Shown piece after piece: positions 51,791-61,575 of a stretch of DNA of 64,000 nucleotides. Below the pieces are notes generated by a model that searched no databases, was not told the DNA's origin, and saw only the letters and a program-made list of their open reading frames with translations. A program made the translations under genes and the position numbers. Position 1 is the stretch's first letter. The number at the start of each line of letters is the position of its first letter. The stretch is from assembly GCA_951804985.1 (NCBI GenBank), contig OX638132.1, positions 83,704,696 to 83,768,695 of the forward strand, written 5' to 3'. Origin of the DNA: Dryomyza anilis (Eukaryota; Arthropoda; Insecta; Diptera; Dryomyzidae).

Positions 51791-53165
51791 AACATATTCT
51801 TACAAACATTTTCTATCCGTGTAGAACAAACTATATATAAAGAAACTAGAAAAAAAGTGATGAGGGTCAAACGAACATATTTAAAAAAAAAACAAAACAA
51901 AAATGTATTGACCGTTTATCGAAAGATAAATGACCAACCTTTTCTTACGAATATCGTAAGACGACGTAACCCCAAAAAGTCAATGGCCCGAAATGATGTT
52001 ATATTTAAATTGGGTCACTTTTAAGTTCAAATCTTAATTTTATACCAGTATAAACACATGGAAAATATAAATTATAAATCCAGTTATTTATCAGTGATAA
52101 GTGAGTAAACCAAATTAATTATTAAAATCTTAATTTGTTTAACTTAAAATAAATCATAAAAAGGTAACCTAACTACTAATTATATATTATCAATACGGCA
52201 TATTTGAACCGAACTATAATTAATAATACGAACTTTAAGAAACACCCAATTAAGACGGTTCGTTAACCAAAAAGAAAAAAAAAAAGCTCAACCGATTGGA
52301 TGCGTGCACCCACATCACGTTTGTTTTTCGACATGGTTCGAGACAAAGAGTCCGTTGTGTACCCGAGGCAACATTATTACAATAAATCACAGCAGCAACA
52401 GTCCAAAGACAAAACAGCGCAACATAAGTGGCAACAATAATGGTCAAAATCCAGCAACACACCGTAAATACTTTGGCGCCCCCAACACAAAAGAAAAATG
52501 TGCATCGAAATGTCAAAAGAAAACCCAAAAAAATCATAGTCACTCAACAACTAACTTACAAGATCATCATTATCATCATCATTTTTGAAAACGAAAAAAC
52601 TAAGAAACTCAAAAAAAAAATCGATAGAGTTCAAGAGTGCTCGGGGTGCACCACGCTTTGGTGCGTAAAACTCAATTAAGTTAATTGTTCAAAGTCAAGG
52701 GGGCCAAAACAAACCAACCGACTGCGCGGAAGATGAATGGTTACATGCTAAGCCCACAGCAAACAAATCAACAAAACAGAGATACAACTTGAAGATACAA
52801 TCGTTGTTTGGTTATTGTTAACAGGGCTCTGACAACAGTTTAAAACAAAAAAAAACCAAAAAAAAATCGTAGCTGCCGGAGAAGAAGATGCGGTATAAAT
52901 TTTGGCGCGTGTCTATGTTTAGGATTTTAGTGGCAAGACAAAAAATATCTACAGTGGATTGAAGCGAATTAAAATTTTGATACACTACACGAAATATAAT
53001 GGAAGGCCATTTGTAAGATTTTACAATAGCATTTTTTGATTATTTAGGTCATAGATAAGGGAATTAGAAGAAACATATAAATTTAAGAATTGGAAAAATT
53101 CTACATTTTTAAAACAGTTTAGAGAAATAACTTTTTTTTTAATGAAAAACAAAACACCACAGTAA
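51791..53165. other. Non-coding DNA, GC-richer towards 52.3-52.9 kb
   Basis: From about 52260 to 52930 GC rises (GTTCGAGACAAAGAGTCCGT, GACTGCGCGGAAGATGAATG) and CAGCAACA words appear. Overlapping frames of 83-97 codons on both strands are mutually exclusive and show no domain. It may be an untranslated or regulatory region of a host gene; unproven. Confidence 0.4.
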
Positions 53166-53167
53166 TA

Positions 53168-54076
53168 AGGGGTTTTTCAACAGGGACGCTACAAAGGTAG
53201 AGCGACAGGGACAGCAAACGACGCCATATTTCTTGACGCTCTTTTGACATTTCTCTTCAGTAAGGTTTGCCATTTCATGATGGAAAGATATACGAGCCAA
53301 CAACGAGTTGAAATTATTAAAATTTACTACCGAAATTCGGTAGTAAAAATTCGAAAAATCATCTTCAGCGAAGAGGCTCATTTCTGGCTGAATGGCTTCG
53401 TCAATAAACAAAATATGCGTTATTGGTCAGACTGCAATCCACACGTACTCCATGAGTCAGTCATCATTGCGTCCCGAAAAAATACGGTTTGGTGCGGTTT
53501 ATGGGCCGGCGGCGTCATTGAGCCGTACTTCTTCCGTGATGATCAAGACCGGCACGTTACTGTGAATGAAATCGCTACCGTTCAATAATAACCGAATATT
53601 TTTAGCCCCAATTGGATGATATGGACTTGGAGGACATGTGGTTCCAACAGGACGGCGCCACAAGCCACACAGCGAATGCCACAATCAATTTATTGGAAAC
53701 CAAGTTTGGAGAACGTGTTATCTCACGAAATGGTCCAGTCGATTGGCCGCCTCGGTCGTGCGATTTGACGCCGTTAGACTATTTCCTGTGGGGCTACGTC
53801 AAGTCTATGGTCTATGCCAACAAGCCAGCGACGATTGATGAACTTCGTACGAATATCGAACGATTATGCTTGATTTATGCTTGAAAACCGTCGAAAATTG
53901 GGTTCAGCGTCTGGACTTCTGCAAGCGTGCCCGTGGTGGCAATGCAAAAGAAATCGAGTTCCATACATAATGGCATCGAACGTACTTTTACAGGAATAAA
54001 GAATTTCATTGATATCCAAAACCGTTTTTGTTTTATTTAAAAAAACTTTTGTAGCGGCTCTTATTGAAAAACCCTT
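53168..54076 (+). mobile_element. DD41D (rosa-type) mariner, internally deleted
   Basis: A 909-bp element with inverted ends AGGGGTTTTTCAACAGGGAC and, inverted, AAGGGTTTTTCAATAAGAGC, each followed by GCTACAAA. TA flanks both sides (53166-53167, 54077-54078). Intact mariners are about 1.3 kb, so a few hundred bases are missing, all from the transposase N-terminal half. Confidence 0.88.
53281..53970 (+). pseudogene. Mariner transposase DD41D, deleted and frameshifted
   Basis: The frame starts MERYTSQQRVEIIKIYYRNS, the usual N terminus of this group, then jumps directly to RKIIFSEEAHFWLNG, so the DNA-binding region is almost all lost. The first catalytic position reads Glu (SEEAHF) where relatives have Asp (SDEAHF). 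The frame is lost near 53575-53600 and resumes with MDDMDLEDMWFQQDGATSHT. The second Asp (QQDGA) and third Asp (CDLTPLDYFLW) are separated by 41 residues, which defines the DD41D or rosa group (known from Ceratitis). Another shift near 53877 separates the end (ENWVQRLDFCKRARGG ... EFHT) from the rest. It is dead as a protein gene; the ends might still be mobilised by a helper. Confidence 0.9.
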
Positions 54077-54567
54077 TATGTGAAAAATTGATGATAAAGA
54101 ATGGGTGATATTTAAACCACTTTAGCACGATTTTTCCCATGAATGATGCTGAATAAATTTTTAAAAGAAATTTACAAAAAATAAAATTAAATTATAAAAA
54201 AAGAAAAGTGCATACTCAATAAGGATATAAGGTATTTGGATCCACACCACTCCAGACACAATTTTTGGCAGGGTCGAGGCAGTTCAGAAACATTTCCTCG
54301 ACATATTTCAAACAGACAAAGGCGGAGTTTGTATCAAAAGCTGTCTGTTTTATGCCCGTTCCCCAAATATGGCGTGAATCTGCCATAATAATTCCACAAA
54401 AATGTACAACCTGCTATACACTTCCCAAAATATTTCATATATCTGTGCGTTTGCCGGAAATATTCCAGAAAAATGCCAAAAATGTTGTCTCGGGCATCTT
54501 GAGCATTTTTTTTGGGAATTTATATCCCAAAAAATTTTGATAAATTGTTTTTAAGGTAATTTTAGTA
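54077..54567. other. Non-coding DNA
   Basis: A 91-codon frame at 54265-54540 lacks recognisable domains and recurs on ATTCCACAAAAATG-type words. I do not call a gene. Confidence 0.4.
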
Positions 54568-55611
54568 CACACAGAAAAAAAACATGGCAAATAAATGCTA
54601 TTTCAATAGAAAAACATTTATTTATACTATTAAACTTAGTCAATAGGATGCATACCATTAATTCAATAATTTTCAAAGTATAAATACAAAATGTTGTTGT
54701 ACCATCAATTTTATAATATACTATTTTAATAACAATTGAGAACGTTTCAAAACGTGCTATTCACTTAAAAATAAAATGCCTTTATTTACAAATATACAGC
54801 CCAAAAATGATTATTTTAAAAAAAGTGAATATAACAAAAATATTAGGAGTGGAAAACACTTTTGTTCCATTTTAATTCTACCATTGAGTAAGAGTAATTT
54901 ATGTTTTACTAAATCTATCATTGTTTCACATAGCACGTTTTGGAAATGATATTCTCAATGACAAAATCATTGAAACGTATCATTAATTTTCAGGTATAAA
55001 ATGCGTTTTAGTTACTTTATTTTATAATTTATTTTATTTAAATGTCGAAATTGAAATTAACATCTAAAAAAAACCACGTACATATAAAAAAAACATTTCT
55101 CCTTGCAAAAGGTTAAAAGTTATAACAGATTTAATGTTTGCTTCTGAATCAATCAATTATAATTGATTGTAATACTTGAGTCAGTATTTAATGATGAGTC
55201 CGTTGCCATAATAAAAGCCCTATGTATAATTCAATAAAAATATACAATAAAATAAATACAGTAAAAAAGTTAAATATAATGAATATATATTAAATACATT
55301 GAATTGAGTTCTTACCAGTGACGCGCGTTTAATAATATGAATTATTACAAAAAATGAACGAGACCAACATGTTTCTATTCGTTTCTAAGTTTTTATATGC
55401 CACATATTGAGACATTTATTATTATAGGAGAATAAACATTAAAATAATAGTATTTACACCATTATATTCAATAATATTCAAATTATTAAATTAATGTTAA
55501 TTAATAATTAGTACCATTAATTATTAATTAATGGTACTGAATTTTTCAAATACTATCAAAAATTCATTAGAAAACTTTTGAATCAATATGAAAAAATGAT
55601 AAATACATGTA

Positions 55612-56881
55612 AGGAGTGCGTCTTTAGAAACTTGTGCACGCTTTTTCTACTGTAACTTTTTTCATTGGAATTCAAAACAAAATTTTTTAATCAAGTTATG
55701 TTTGAAAAACATGTCGGAATATGTAGTATGTAACTTTTGCAAAATTGGTTTGTTATTCAGCGAAAAAATGGGCGATGAACAAAAAGTGCGTGAGGAAATT
55801 ATAAAAAATTTCTTAAATAATCCTCACTTTACATATAAAAGGATTGCAAAAATTGTAAATGCTCACCGGAACACTGTATCAAAAGTACTTCAAAAGTTCA
55901 AGGCGGACCTTAGCTATGATAGGAAGACAGGAACATGCAAAATGAAAGGTTCTGGTGGCCGAAACAAAGCGAAGACGGTGGTTACTGTGCTTAAGAAAAA
56001 CCCGAATCTCTCAGGACGAAATGTAGCTCTCAAAGTTGGATGCTCTGAGTCTTTTGTACGGAGAGCGAAACTCGCAGCTGGTCTGAAGACATATAAAGTT
56101 CAAAAAGACCCAGATCGGAATGCAGCAAAAAATGTTGAGGCAAAAAAGCGTGCTAAAAAGCTTAAAAACAATTTTGTGAAAAAGTACGAATGTTGCATTA
56201 TGGATGACGAAACATACGTTCTTTCCGACTTTTCTCAGCTTCCTGGCCAAGAATTTTATGTTGCCGATGCTGGAGGAAATGTCCCGGATAAATTTAAGAC
56301 CCAAAGAAGAGCAAAGTTTCCAAGAAAATTTCTCGTGTGGCAAGCAATTTGTAGTTGTGGCAAACGAAGCAAAATTTTCGTGATCACTGGGACAATTAAC
56401 ACGGAAATATATTTGAAGGAGTGCTTACAGAAGAGACTTCTACCATTTTTAAGACAACATGAAGTGTCTACCTTTTTTTGGCCTGATCTTGCTTCGTGTC
56501 ACTACAGTAAAGCTGTCTTGGATTGGTACCAGAAAAATAATATAGTGTTTGTCCCTAGAGAAGCGAACCCACCGAATTGCCCAGAGTTCCGGCCAATCGA
56601 GAGATATTGGGCTCTGGTAAAAAGGGAATTGAAGACCACCAAACGGGTATCTAAGGACGTTGTAAATTTTCGGCGTCAATGGTGTGCTGCAAGCCAAAGG
56701 ATCGAGGAAGAGACTGTGAAGGCCCTAATGATAGGAGTTGCAGAAAAAGATAATAATTTTATCATTGATTAATTATTTTTTTGTATTTTTTTTTTATAAT
56801 TACTATTACTATGAAAATTGACAAAGTGGTTACTGAGATATTTTTATTTTTCGATGCACACATTTCTAATGACGCACTCCT
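55612..56881 (+). mobile_element. DD37E Tc1/mariner-type element, family B, intact
   Basis: A 1270-bp element with inverted ends AGGAGTGCGTCTTTAGAAAC and, inverted, AGGAGTGCGTCATTAGAAAT, continuing to TGTGCA; about 23 of 27 positions match. TA flanks both sides (55610-55611 and 56882-56883). It encodes one uninterrupted transposase. The terminal 11 bp differ from family A at a single position (AGGAGTGCGTC against AGGACTGCGTC). Confidence 0.95.
55768..56772 (+). CDS. DD37E transposase (IS630-Tc1-mariner), intact
   Basis: A 334-residue transposase, normal length for the superfamily. I chose ATG 55768 (MGDEQKVREEIIKNF) because it aligns with the MANEVEVRENIIKIF start of family A. An upstream in-frame ATG at 55702 would add 22 residues with no counterpart. 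Residues about 8-48 form a first helix-turn-helix, about 70-110 a second (SGRNVALKVGCSESFVRRA), with a basic linker GSGGRNKAK between them that may bind the terminal repeat and serve as nuclear signal. The catalytic triad is Asp146 in CCIMDDETYV, Asp240 in FFWPDLASCHYSK and Glu278 in RPIERYWALVK; 37 residues lie between the last two, the DD37E signature first described in mosquitoes. The enzyme should excise the element and insert it at TA. The absence of stops or shifts over 1 kb suggests recent activity. Confidence 0.95.
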   Translation: MGDEQKVREEIIKNFLNNPHFTYKRIAKIVNAHRNTVSKVLQKFKADLSYDRKTGTCKMKGSGGRNKAKTVVTVLKKNPNLSGRNVALKVGCSESFVRRAKLAAGLKTYKVQKDPDRNAAKNVEAKKRAKKLKNNFVKKYECCIMDDETYVLSDFSQLPGQEFYVADAGGNVPDKFKTQRRAKFPRKFLVWQAICSCGKRSKIFVITGTINTEIYLKECLQKRLLPFLRQHEVSTFFWPDLASCHYSKAVLDWYQKNNIVFVPREANPPNCPEFRPIERYWALVKRELKTTKRVSKDVVNFRRQWCAASQRIEEETVKALMIGVAEKDNNFIID

Positions 56882-56942
56882 TACTATAAAATCAATAGTC
56901 GTACCATTATGCACTTAATGGGACATTTTCTTCTGAGTGTAT

Positions 56943-57966
56943 ATTCCATTTTAAATAAACGACCATTTTTGACATCATTCTCTTTGAAATTGATAAAATT
57001 TTGAATAAACTAAAAAAATTCAAAATTTTTGTCCTATTATGGATCCCTCCCATGCAAGCGGGTATCAACTGAAAAGTATTTAGATAATCTTTAATATAAT
57101 GGTTACAGGAATCATCACATGATCGAATTTAAGAAGGTTTTTTTCAAAAATCCACGCTCAGATAAATATACTATAAAATCAATAGTTTTTGGTATTAAAT
57201 TATTTTATTGGGTAAATACCATTAAATACTACAAAATACTATTAAATTGTTTTTGTATATACATGAAAATATTTATTTTTTGCAATACTATTGAATTAAT
57301 TGCTGTCCTATTGTCCAATTTTAATATGATTTTTTATGAGTGCCATTCTTCTTAATTTTTGTGTTCGATTTCATAGATGTATTCTTATCTGTACTGAGTT
57401 ATAAAAAAATGTAAGTTTAAACAAAATCGTATTTTTGCTATTTTATATTCGAATTTGAACTAAAAATTTTCACACGAACTTGATCAAATTTTACTTTTCT
57501 TGACTTTCATAATTAGTACAGTTGCAATGCAATCAACGATAATTCATTATTATTTAAATAGTAAAGCCTTATTATAAAAACCATAAACAAAAAAAAATGA
57601 CACTCACGCATGACATAAAACAAGTTATAGTTTTATTTTCTTTTAATTTCGTAAAAATTTCCATCAATTGTCAAAGTGAAGATAGATAGACAGACAACTT
57701 TCATTTCTTTTGAAATTTTTTGGTGAACAATTTTATGCGCTCACTTCGATAATCAGCAAAAGCAACACAGTCGTGACATTTACATAATTTTCAATGTGAT
57801 TTTAACTGCATGATGTACAAAAGTACAAAAAACATGCAGCGAAATTAGTATAAAATTCATTATCATTAACTGGTTCGCGCGCGGGCGCTTTTCACAATTC
57901 TTTTTATTTATTTTTTTCAATTTTTCATTGAATTGCAAATTTTTATTTTATACATTTTACTTTATA
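56943..57966. other. AT-rich DNA with a MITE relative
   Basis: At 57158-57185 GATAAATATACTATAAAATC followed by AATAG nearly duplicates the DNA flanking the DD37E insertion. From there to about 57350 the sequence belongs to the CAATAGGATAAAT/TACTATTAAA family (TGTCCTATTGTCCAATTTTA near 57304). No gene was seen. Confidence 0.5.
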
Positions 57967-58640
57967 AGGTTAAATTTGATTTTTTGTAATGGCGTGTTTT
58001 GTAATTTTATATATAAACTTTCCATCTAGTTTTGAGACCGTTATGTTGATTTTTTTTATTAATATAGTTTTGGTAAGTTGCGATTTTCAGTTATCGAACG
58101 GGTATTTAAAGTTCTTTTGATCTGTATATTGAGAAAAAAACATACTTTAAAATTAAGAACAAATGTTTAAAACTGAAATTAAACATAATGTTTTAAAATT
58201 AAACGAAATTGTTTCAATTTAATAACATTGATTTTAAAATTGAGATTTCGTGATATGCCCCTAAAGGTATGCAGCAGCATTTACGGTTTGACATGAACTA
58301 TGAAATGTATATACAACATACATCTAGGGGGAGTATTATGCGTAAAACGGAAATTTTGTGTTCCATGTCGCCCTGTCATATTATTCATAGCCCCTTTTTG
58401 AGAAACACAATTTTATAAAATTTACATATTAAGCAGTAGTAATGTTGATAGTTGATGAAGATGATGATATAAGTTTAAATTATATATTTTTTGTAATCGC
58501 GTGTTTTGTAATTTTATATTTGAAGTTTCAATAGAATTTTAAAACCTTTATGTTGATTTTTATCTTATCAATTTTCGGTTTTCAGTAATCGAACGAGTTC
58601 CTTTGATTTGTAGAGATTTACTTTGATTTGTAATGATTTA
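57967..58640 (+). repeat. Diverged direct repeat, offset about 507 bp
   Basis: TTTTTTGTAATGGCGTGTTT (about 57980) with TTATGTTGATTTTT and TCAGTTATCGAACGGG recurs as TTTTTTGTAATCGCGTGTTT (about 58487) with the same following words. Both blocks are about 150 bp. Confidence 0.75.
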
Positions 58641-58898
58641 CACAATAATCTAATATGATTGTAGATCTAGTAAATTTTAAAGAGACAACAAAAAAAACTA
58701 TTTTTAAACCCAAATTATGTTTCGAATTTGTATATAAAATATAATTAAATTTTTATTTATTTTACTAATATATAAAATTTATAGAGGATTGATAGATGAA
58801 TTTCAGTACGTTACTTATAGATTCGAGTATACCAATCGTCTCGATATCGCAACGAATGCGAGATTCCGAAGAATTGTTCCGATATCGAAATGTTCATA
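58641..58898. other. AT-rich DNA
   Basis: Non-coding; GATATCG words occur just before the element and again after it at 60270-60315. Confidence 0.4.
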
Positions 58899-58900
58899 TA

Positions 58901-60202
58901 AGGACTGCGTCGAATAAAATTGTCCGTTACATATCTTCCCATAATGTGCTATTGCAAGATTCAAATTAAAAAAAAAATTGATCATAGTAGCTCTGAATTA
59001 AATGGCAGAAAATAATTTGTGTCAGTTATAGTCAATACAAAATTTATTTAAGGCGAAAATGGCAAACGAAGTGGAAGTGCGAGAAAATATAATTAAAATT
59101 TTTCAAAAACAACCCAGTTGGTCTTTTAAAAAAATTGCCAAGGAGGTAGGGGCTAACCCTAAGACCATTTCTCGCGTTATCAACCGCTTTAAGGAAGACC
59201 TGAGTACTGATCGGAAGAAAAGTTCTGGTAAAAAAAAGGTCCACATGATCGTGAAAAGTCGCAGAAGGTTGTGAATATTTTAAAGAAAGATCCAAGCATA
59301 TCCGGAAGGAAATTGGCGAGAAAGGCGGATTGCTCAGAATCTTTCGTGCGCAGGACTAAGAAAGAAGCTGGGCTGAAGATGTACAAGGTCCAAAAAGTTC
59401 CGGATAGAAATGCCGTCAAGAATGAAACCGCAAAACAACGAGCTAAAAAGCTGAACCAAGATTTTTTTAAAAAATTCGATTGCTGCATAATGGACGACGA
59501 AACTTATGTTTTAGCGGACTTTTCTCAGCTACCTGGGCAGGAATTTTATACAGCCGATTCTCGAGGAAATGTTGCTGAAAAATTCAAATAAAAAAAAAAT
59601 GACAAAATTCCCAAAAAAATTCCTTGTTTGGCAGGCAATTCGCAGTTGTGGAAAAAGGAGCTGCTCATTCGTCACATCGGGTACAATTAATAGCGAAATA
59701 TATGTGAAGGAATGCTTGCAAAAGAGATTGCTTCCATTTTTACGCCAACATGAAGTGTCCACATTTTTTTGGCCTGACCTCGCTTCATGTCACTACAGCA
59801 AAACGGCCTTAGAGTGGATCCAACAAAATGCAGTGATTTTGGTGCCTAGAGAAGCCAATCCACCAAACTGTCCAGAACTCAGGCCGATTGAGAGATACTG
59901 GGCTTTAGTAAAAAGGGAGATGAAGACAACAAAAAAAGTGCCCAAAGACCTTCAAGACTTTAAAAGAAAGTGGTCTTCAGCAGCTGTGAGGGTGTCGGAC
60001 ACTACCATTACAACATTAATGGAAGAGGTTCCGGAAAAATTAAAACTTTTTATTAAAAAATATTAATTTCTGGTTTTTTATATTTTTTTTTTAAACCAAA
60101 AATAATTTGCAAAATAAAATATTTTATTCTATAAAAATTCGATTACTAGATTTCTAGATTTTTTTCATTTTTGTAGCGGACAATTTTATTCGACGCAGTC
60201 CT
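58901..60202 (+). mobile_element. DD37E Tc1/mariner-type element, family A copy 2
   Basis: A 1302-bp element with ends AGGACTGCGTCGAATAAAAT on both sides (29 of the first 30 positions agree) and TA flanks at 58899-58900 and 60203-60204. By eye it is about 97% identical to 43122-44400, including untranslated parts. Confidence 0.95.
59059..60066 (+). pseudogene. Transposase, DD37E type, frameshifted (copy 2)
   Basis: It starts MANEVEVREN as in copy 1 and loses frame at the same A8 run (about 59230-59237), the continuation again being the -1 frame. A TCA-to-TAA change at about 59588 creates a stop, and one extra base in the following A run shifts the frame once more. From about 59600 a single frame runs to the end with the second Asp (FFWPDLASCHYSK) and Glu (RPIERYWALVK) 37 residues apart, and it keeps the CGKRSCSF segment that copy 1 has lost. 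Apart from the A8 shift, the lesions differ between copies, so each decayed independently after transposition. Confidence 0.92.
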
Positions 60203-60204
60203 TA

Positions 60205-61225
60205 TTATTAGATATATGAAAAGTTTGATAGAAAAAAGAATGGTTCGAGGACTCGTATATTAAAACTGTAAATTCGATATCGAAATTCATTAAAAATTTA
60301 AAATCGATATCGATGGTATAAAGTGTTTTAGCAGTCGCATGGAAAAATCTTTGAAACTGAACACAAATAATTATAAAATTAGATTCGATATAAGTATGAG
60401 ATCTAATTTTTATTTCGAAAACAGAATTTCGAGAATTTGTCGGGGCATACTGGGATTAGGAATGGTTTTACAGTATTTACTGCGCACTTTATCGGTAAGA
60501 AGAGAAAAAAAAGAACAAAAGTCTATTGATTTAATAGTCATTTAACATAATCTCTTTAAATACAGATAAATCATTTAAAATGTCGTTAATAAATTTAAAC
60601 TAAAAAATAAAAAAAAAACAATGCAACATTAAAACCAATTTTTGACCTGAGAAAAAGAGCACACAAAGAGGGCGCACATACAAAAGAGCTACTGCTCTGC
60701 AGACTCAAAAGATGAACTAATCAATAACATTACCAAGTGACAAGCTGTCATTAAATGTCTTTATTACACGGTGAAAAAGGAGTTTTATTTAACCAGACCA
60801 AAATTAGCAATACGACCTACGACAACATTAGTTAAAGGTAAACCGTTGGTAGTGGCAGAGAGTAGAGGAGCGCACAGAGAAAAATCAAGTCACAAGATCA
60901 CAATGAGCACAGTGACGAGTGAGCGACTAAAAGTAATAGAGCGCATTAAAGCCAAGTTTATGTGTAAAAACACCACGTGCATATTGTAAACAGAGAGCCA
61001 TATGAGAACGAATGAAAAAAGTAAAGCCGGGTTATTGTCCACATGCAGCAAATCAACAATGTCTAGTTCGATCGACCGTACGTCGATAAAGCAGTTCAAA
61101 ACCAGTTGATGCTCACTCTCTTGTGCGCTCTTTTAAAGCCACTCTTCTTGTTGATGGTTGCGACGATGAATTCACTTTCATTATTTAGCCAACAATAATA
61201 GTTTTTAGTTAAAATTGCTTAACGT
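60205..61225. other. Upstream DNA of a probable host gene
   Basis: Composition becomes more balanced from about 60640 (GAGGGCGCACATACAAAAGA, GAGCGCACAGAGAAAA). Frames of about 70 codons on opposite strands conflict and show no domain. Nothing is firmly identifiable. Confidence 0.35.
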
Positions 61226-61325
61226 TTGTGGCACAGAAAACAGTTTCAATTCGAACGCGCACGAGTCAAATACGACGTTGTGAGCGCGCTTAATAAAGTG
61301 GAACGCGTGCGAGTATTAGGTTTTT
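61226..61325 (+). promoter_or_regulatory. Possible promoter/first non-coding exon
   Basis: A GC- and CpG-rich pocket (CAGTTTCAATTCGAACGCGC, GTTGTGAGCGCGC, GGAACGCGTGCGAG) in AT-rich DNA. TTTCAATT resembles an insect initiator and CGACGTTG lies about 26 bp downstream, close to but not exactly at the place of a downstream promoter element. It could be the start site of the gene whose coding exon appears at 63474. Weak evidence. Confidence 0.25.
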
Positions 61326-61481
61326 TTCAAGTGTATTTTTTAAAAGTGTTACAGTTTTTCATTGTAATGCATAAGAAATGAATTTGTGATGCGAGAATAA
61401 ATAAAACATAAGTGTTAATTGAAGGTATTAATTAAAACAATTAAATATATAAATTGTGTTAAAATAAAATATAATAAATTT

Positions 61482-61575
61482 GAAAAAAAAAAAAATAAGA
61501 AAAAAAAAATTAAATAAAAAAATAAAAAAATAAATAAAAAAAAGAATAAAAAAAAAGAATAAAAAAAAAAAAAAA
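61482..61575. repeat. A-rich low-complexity tract
   Basis: Runs of A interrupted by T and G (AAAAAATAAATAAAAAAAAG type). The Phe/Leu-rich minus-strand frame over it is an artefact. Confidence 0.95.

Larger units (their letters stand above)
54568..56942. mobile_element. Probable MITE-type element split by a DD37E insertion
   Basis: It starts ACACACAGAAAAAAAACATG and may end at TTTTCTTCTGAGTGTATATT, the inverse type of end. The left part carries ACTTAGTCAATAGGATGC and an inner palindrome around AAAACGTGCTAT (about 54750) and ATAGCACGTTTTGG (about 54930). Without the inserted DD37E element it would be about 1.1 kb. The ends match only loosely, so the limits are tentative. Confidence 0.4.

Noticed and set aside
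52250..52679. Frames of 83-97 codons on both strands
   Set aside because: They are mutually overlapping and without motifs. Parts are A-rich (KKKK) or ATC-repeat translations.
55702..55767. 22-residue N-terminal extension of the intact transposase
   Set aside because: No counterpart exists in either family A copy, whose start aligns with the ATG at 55768.
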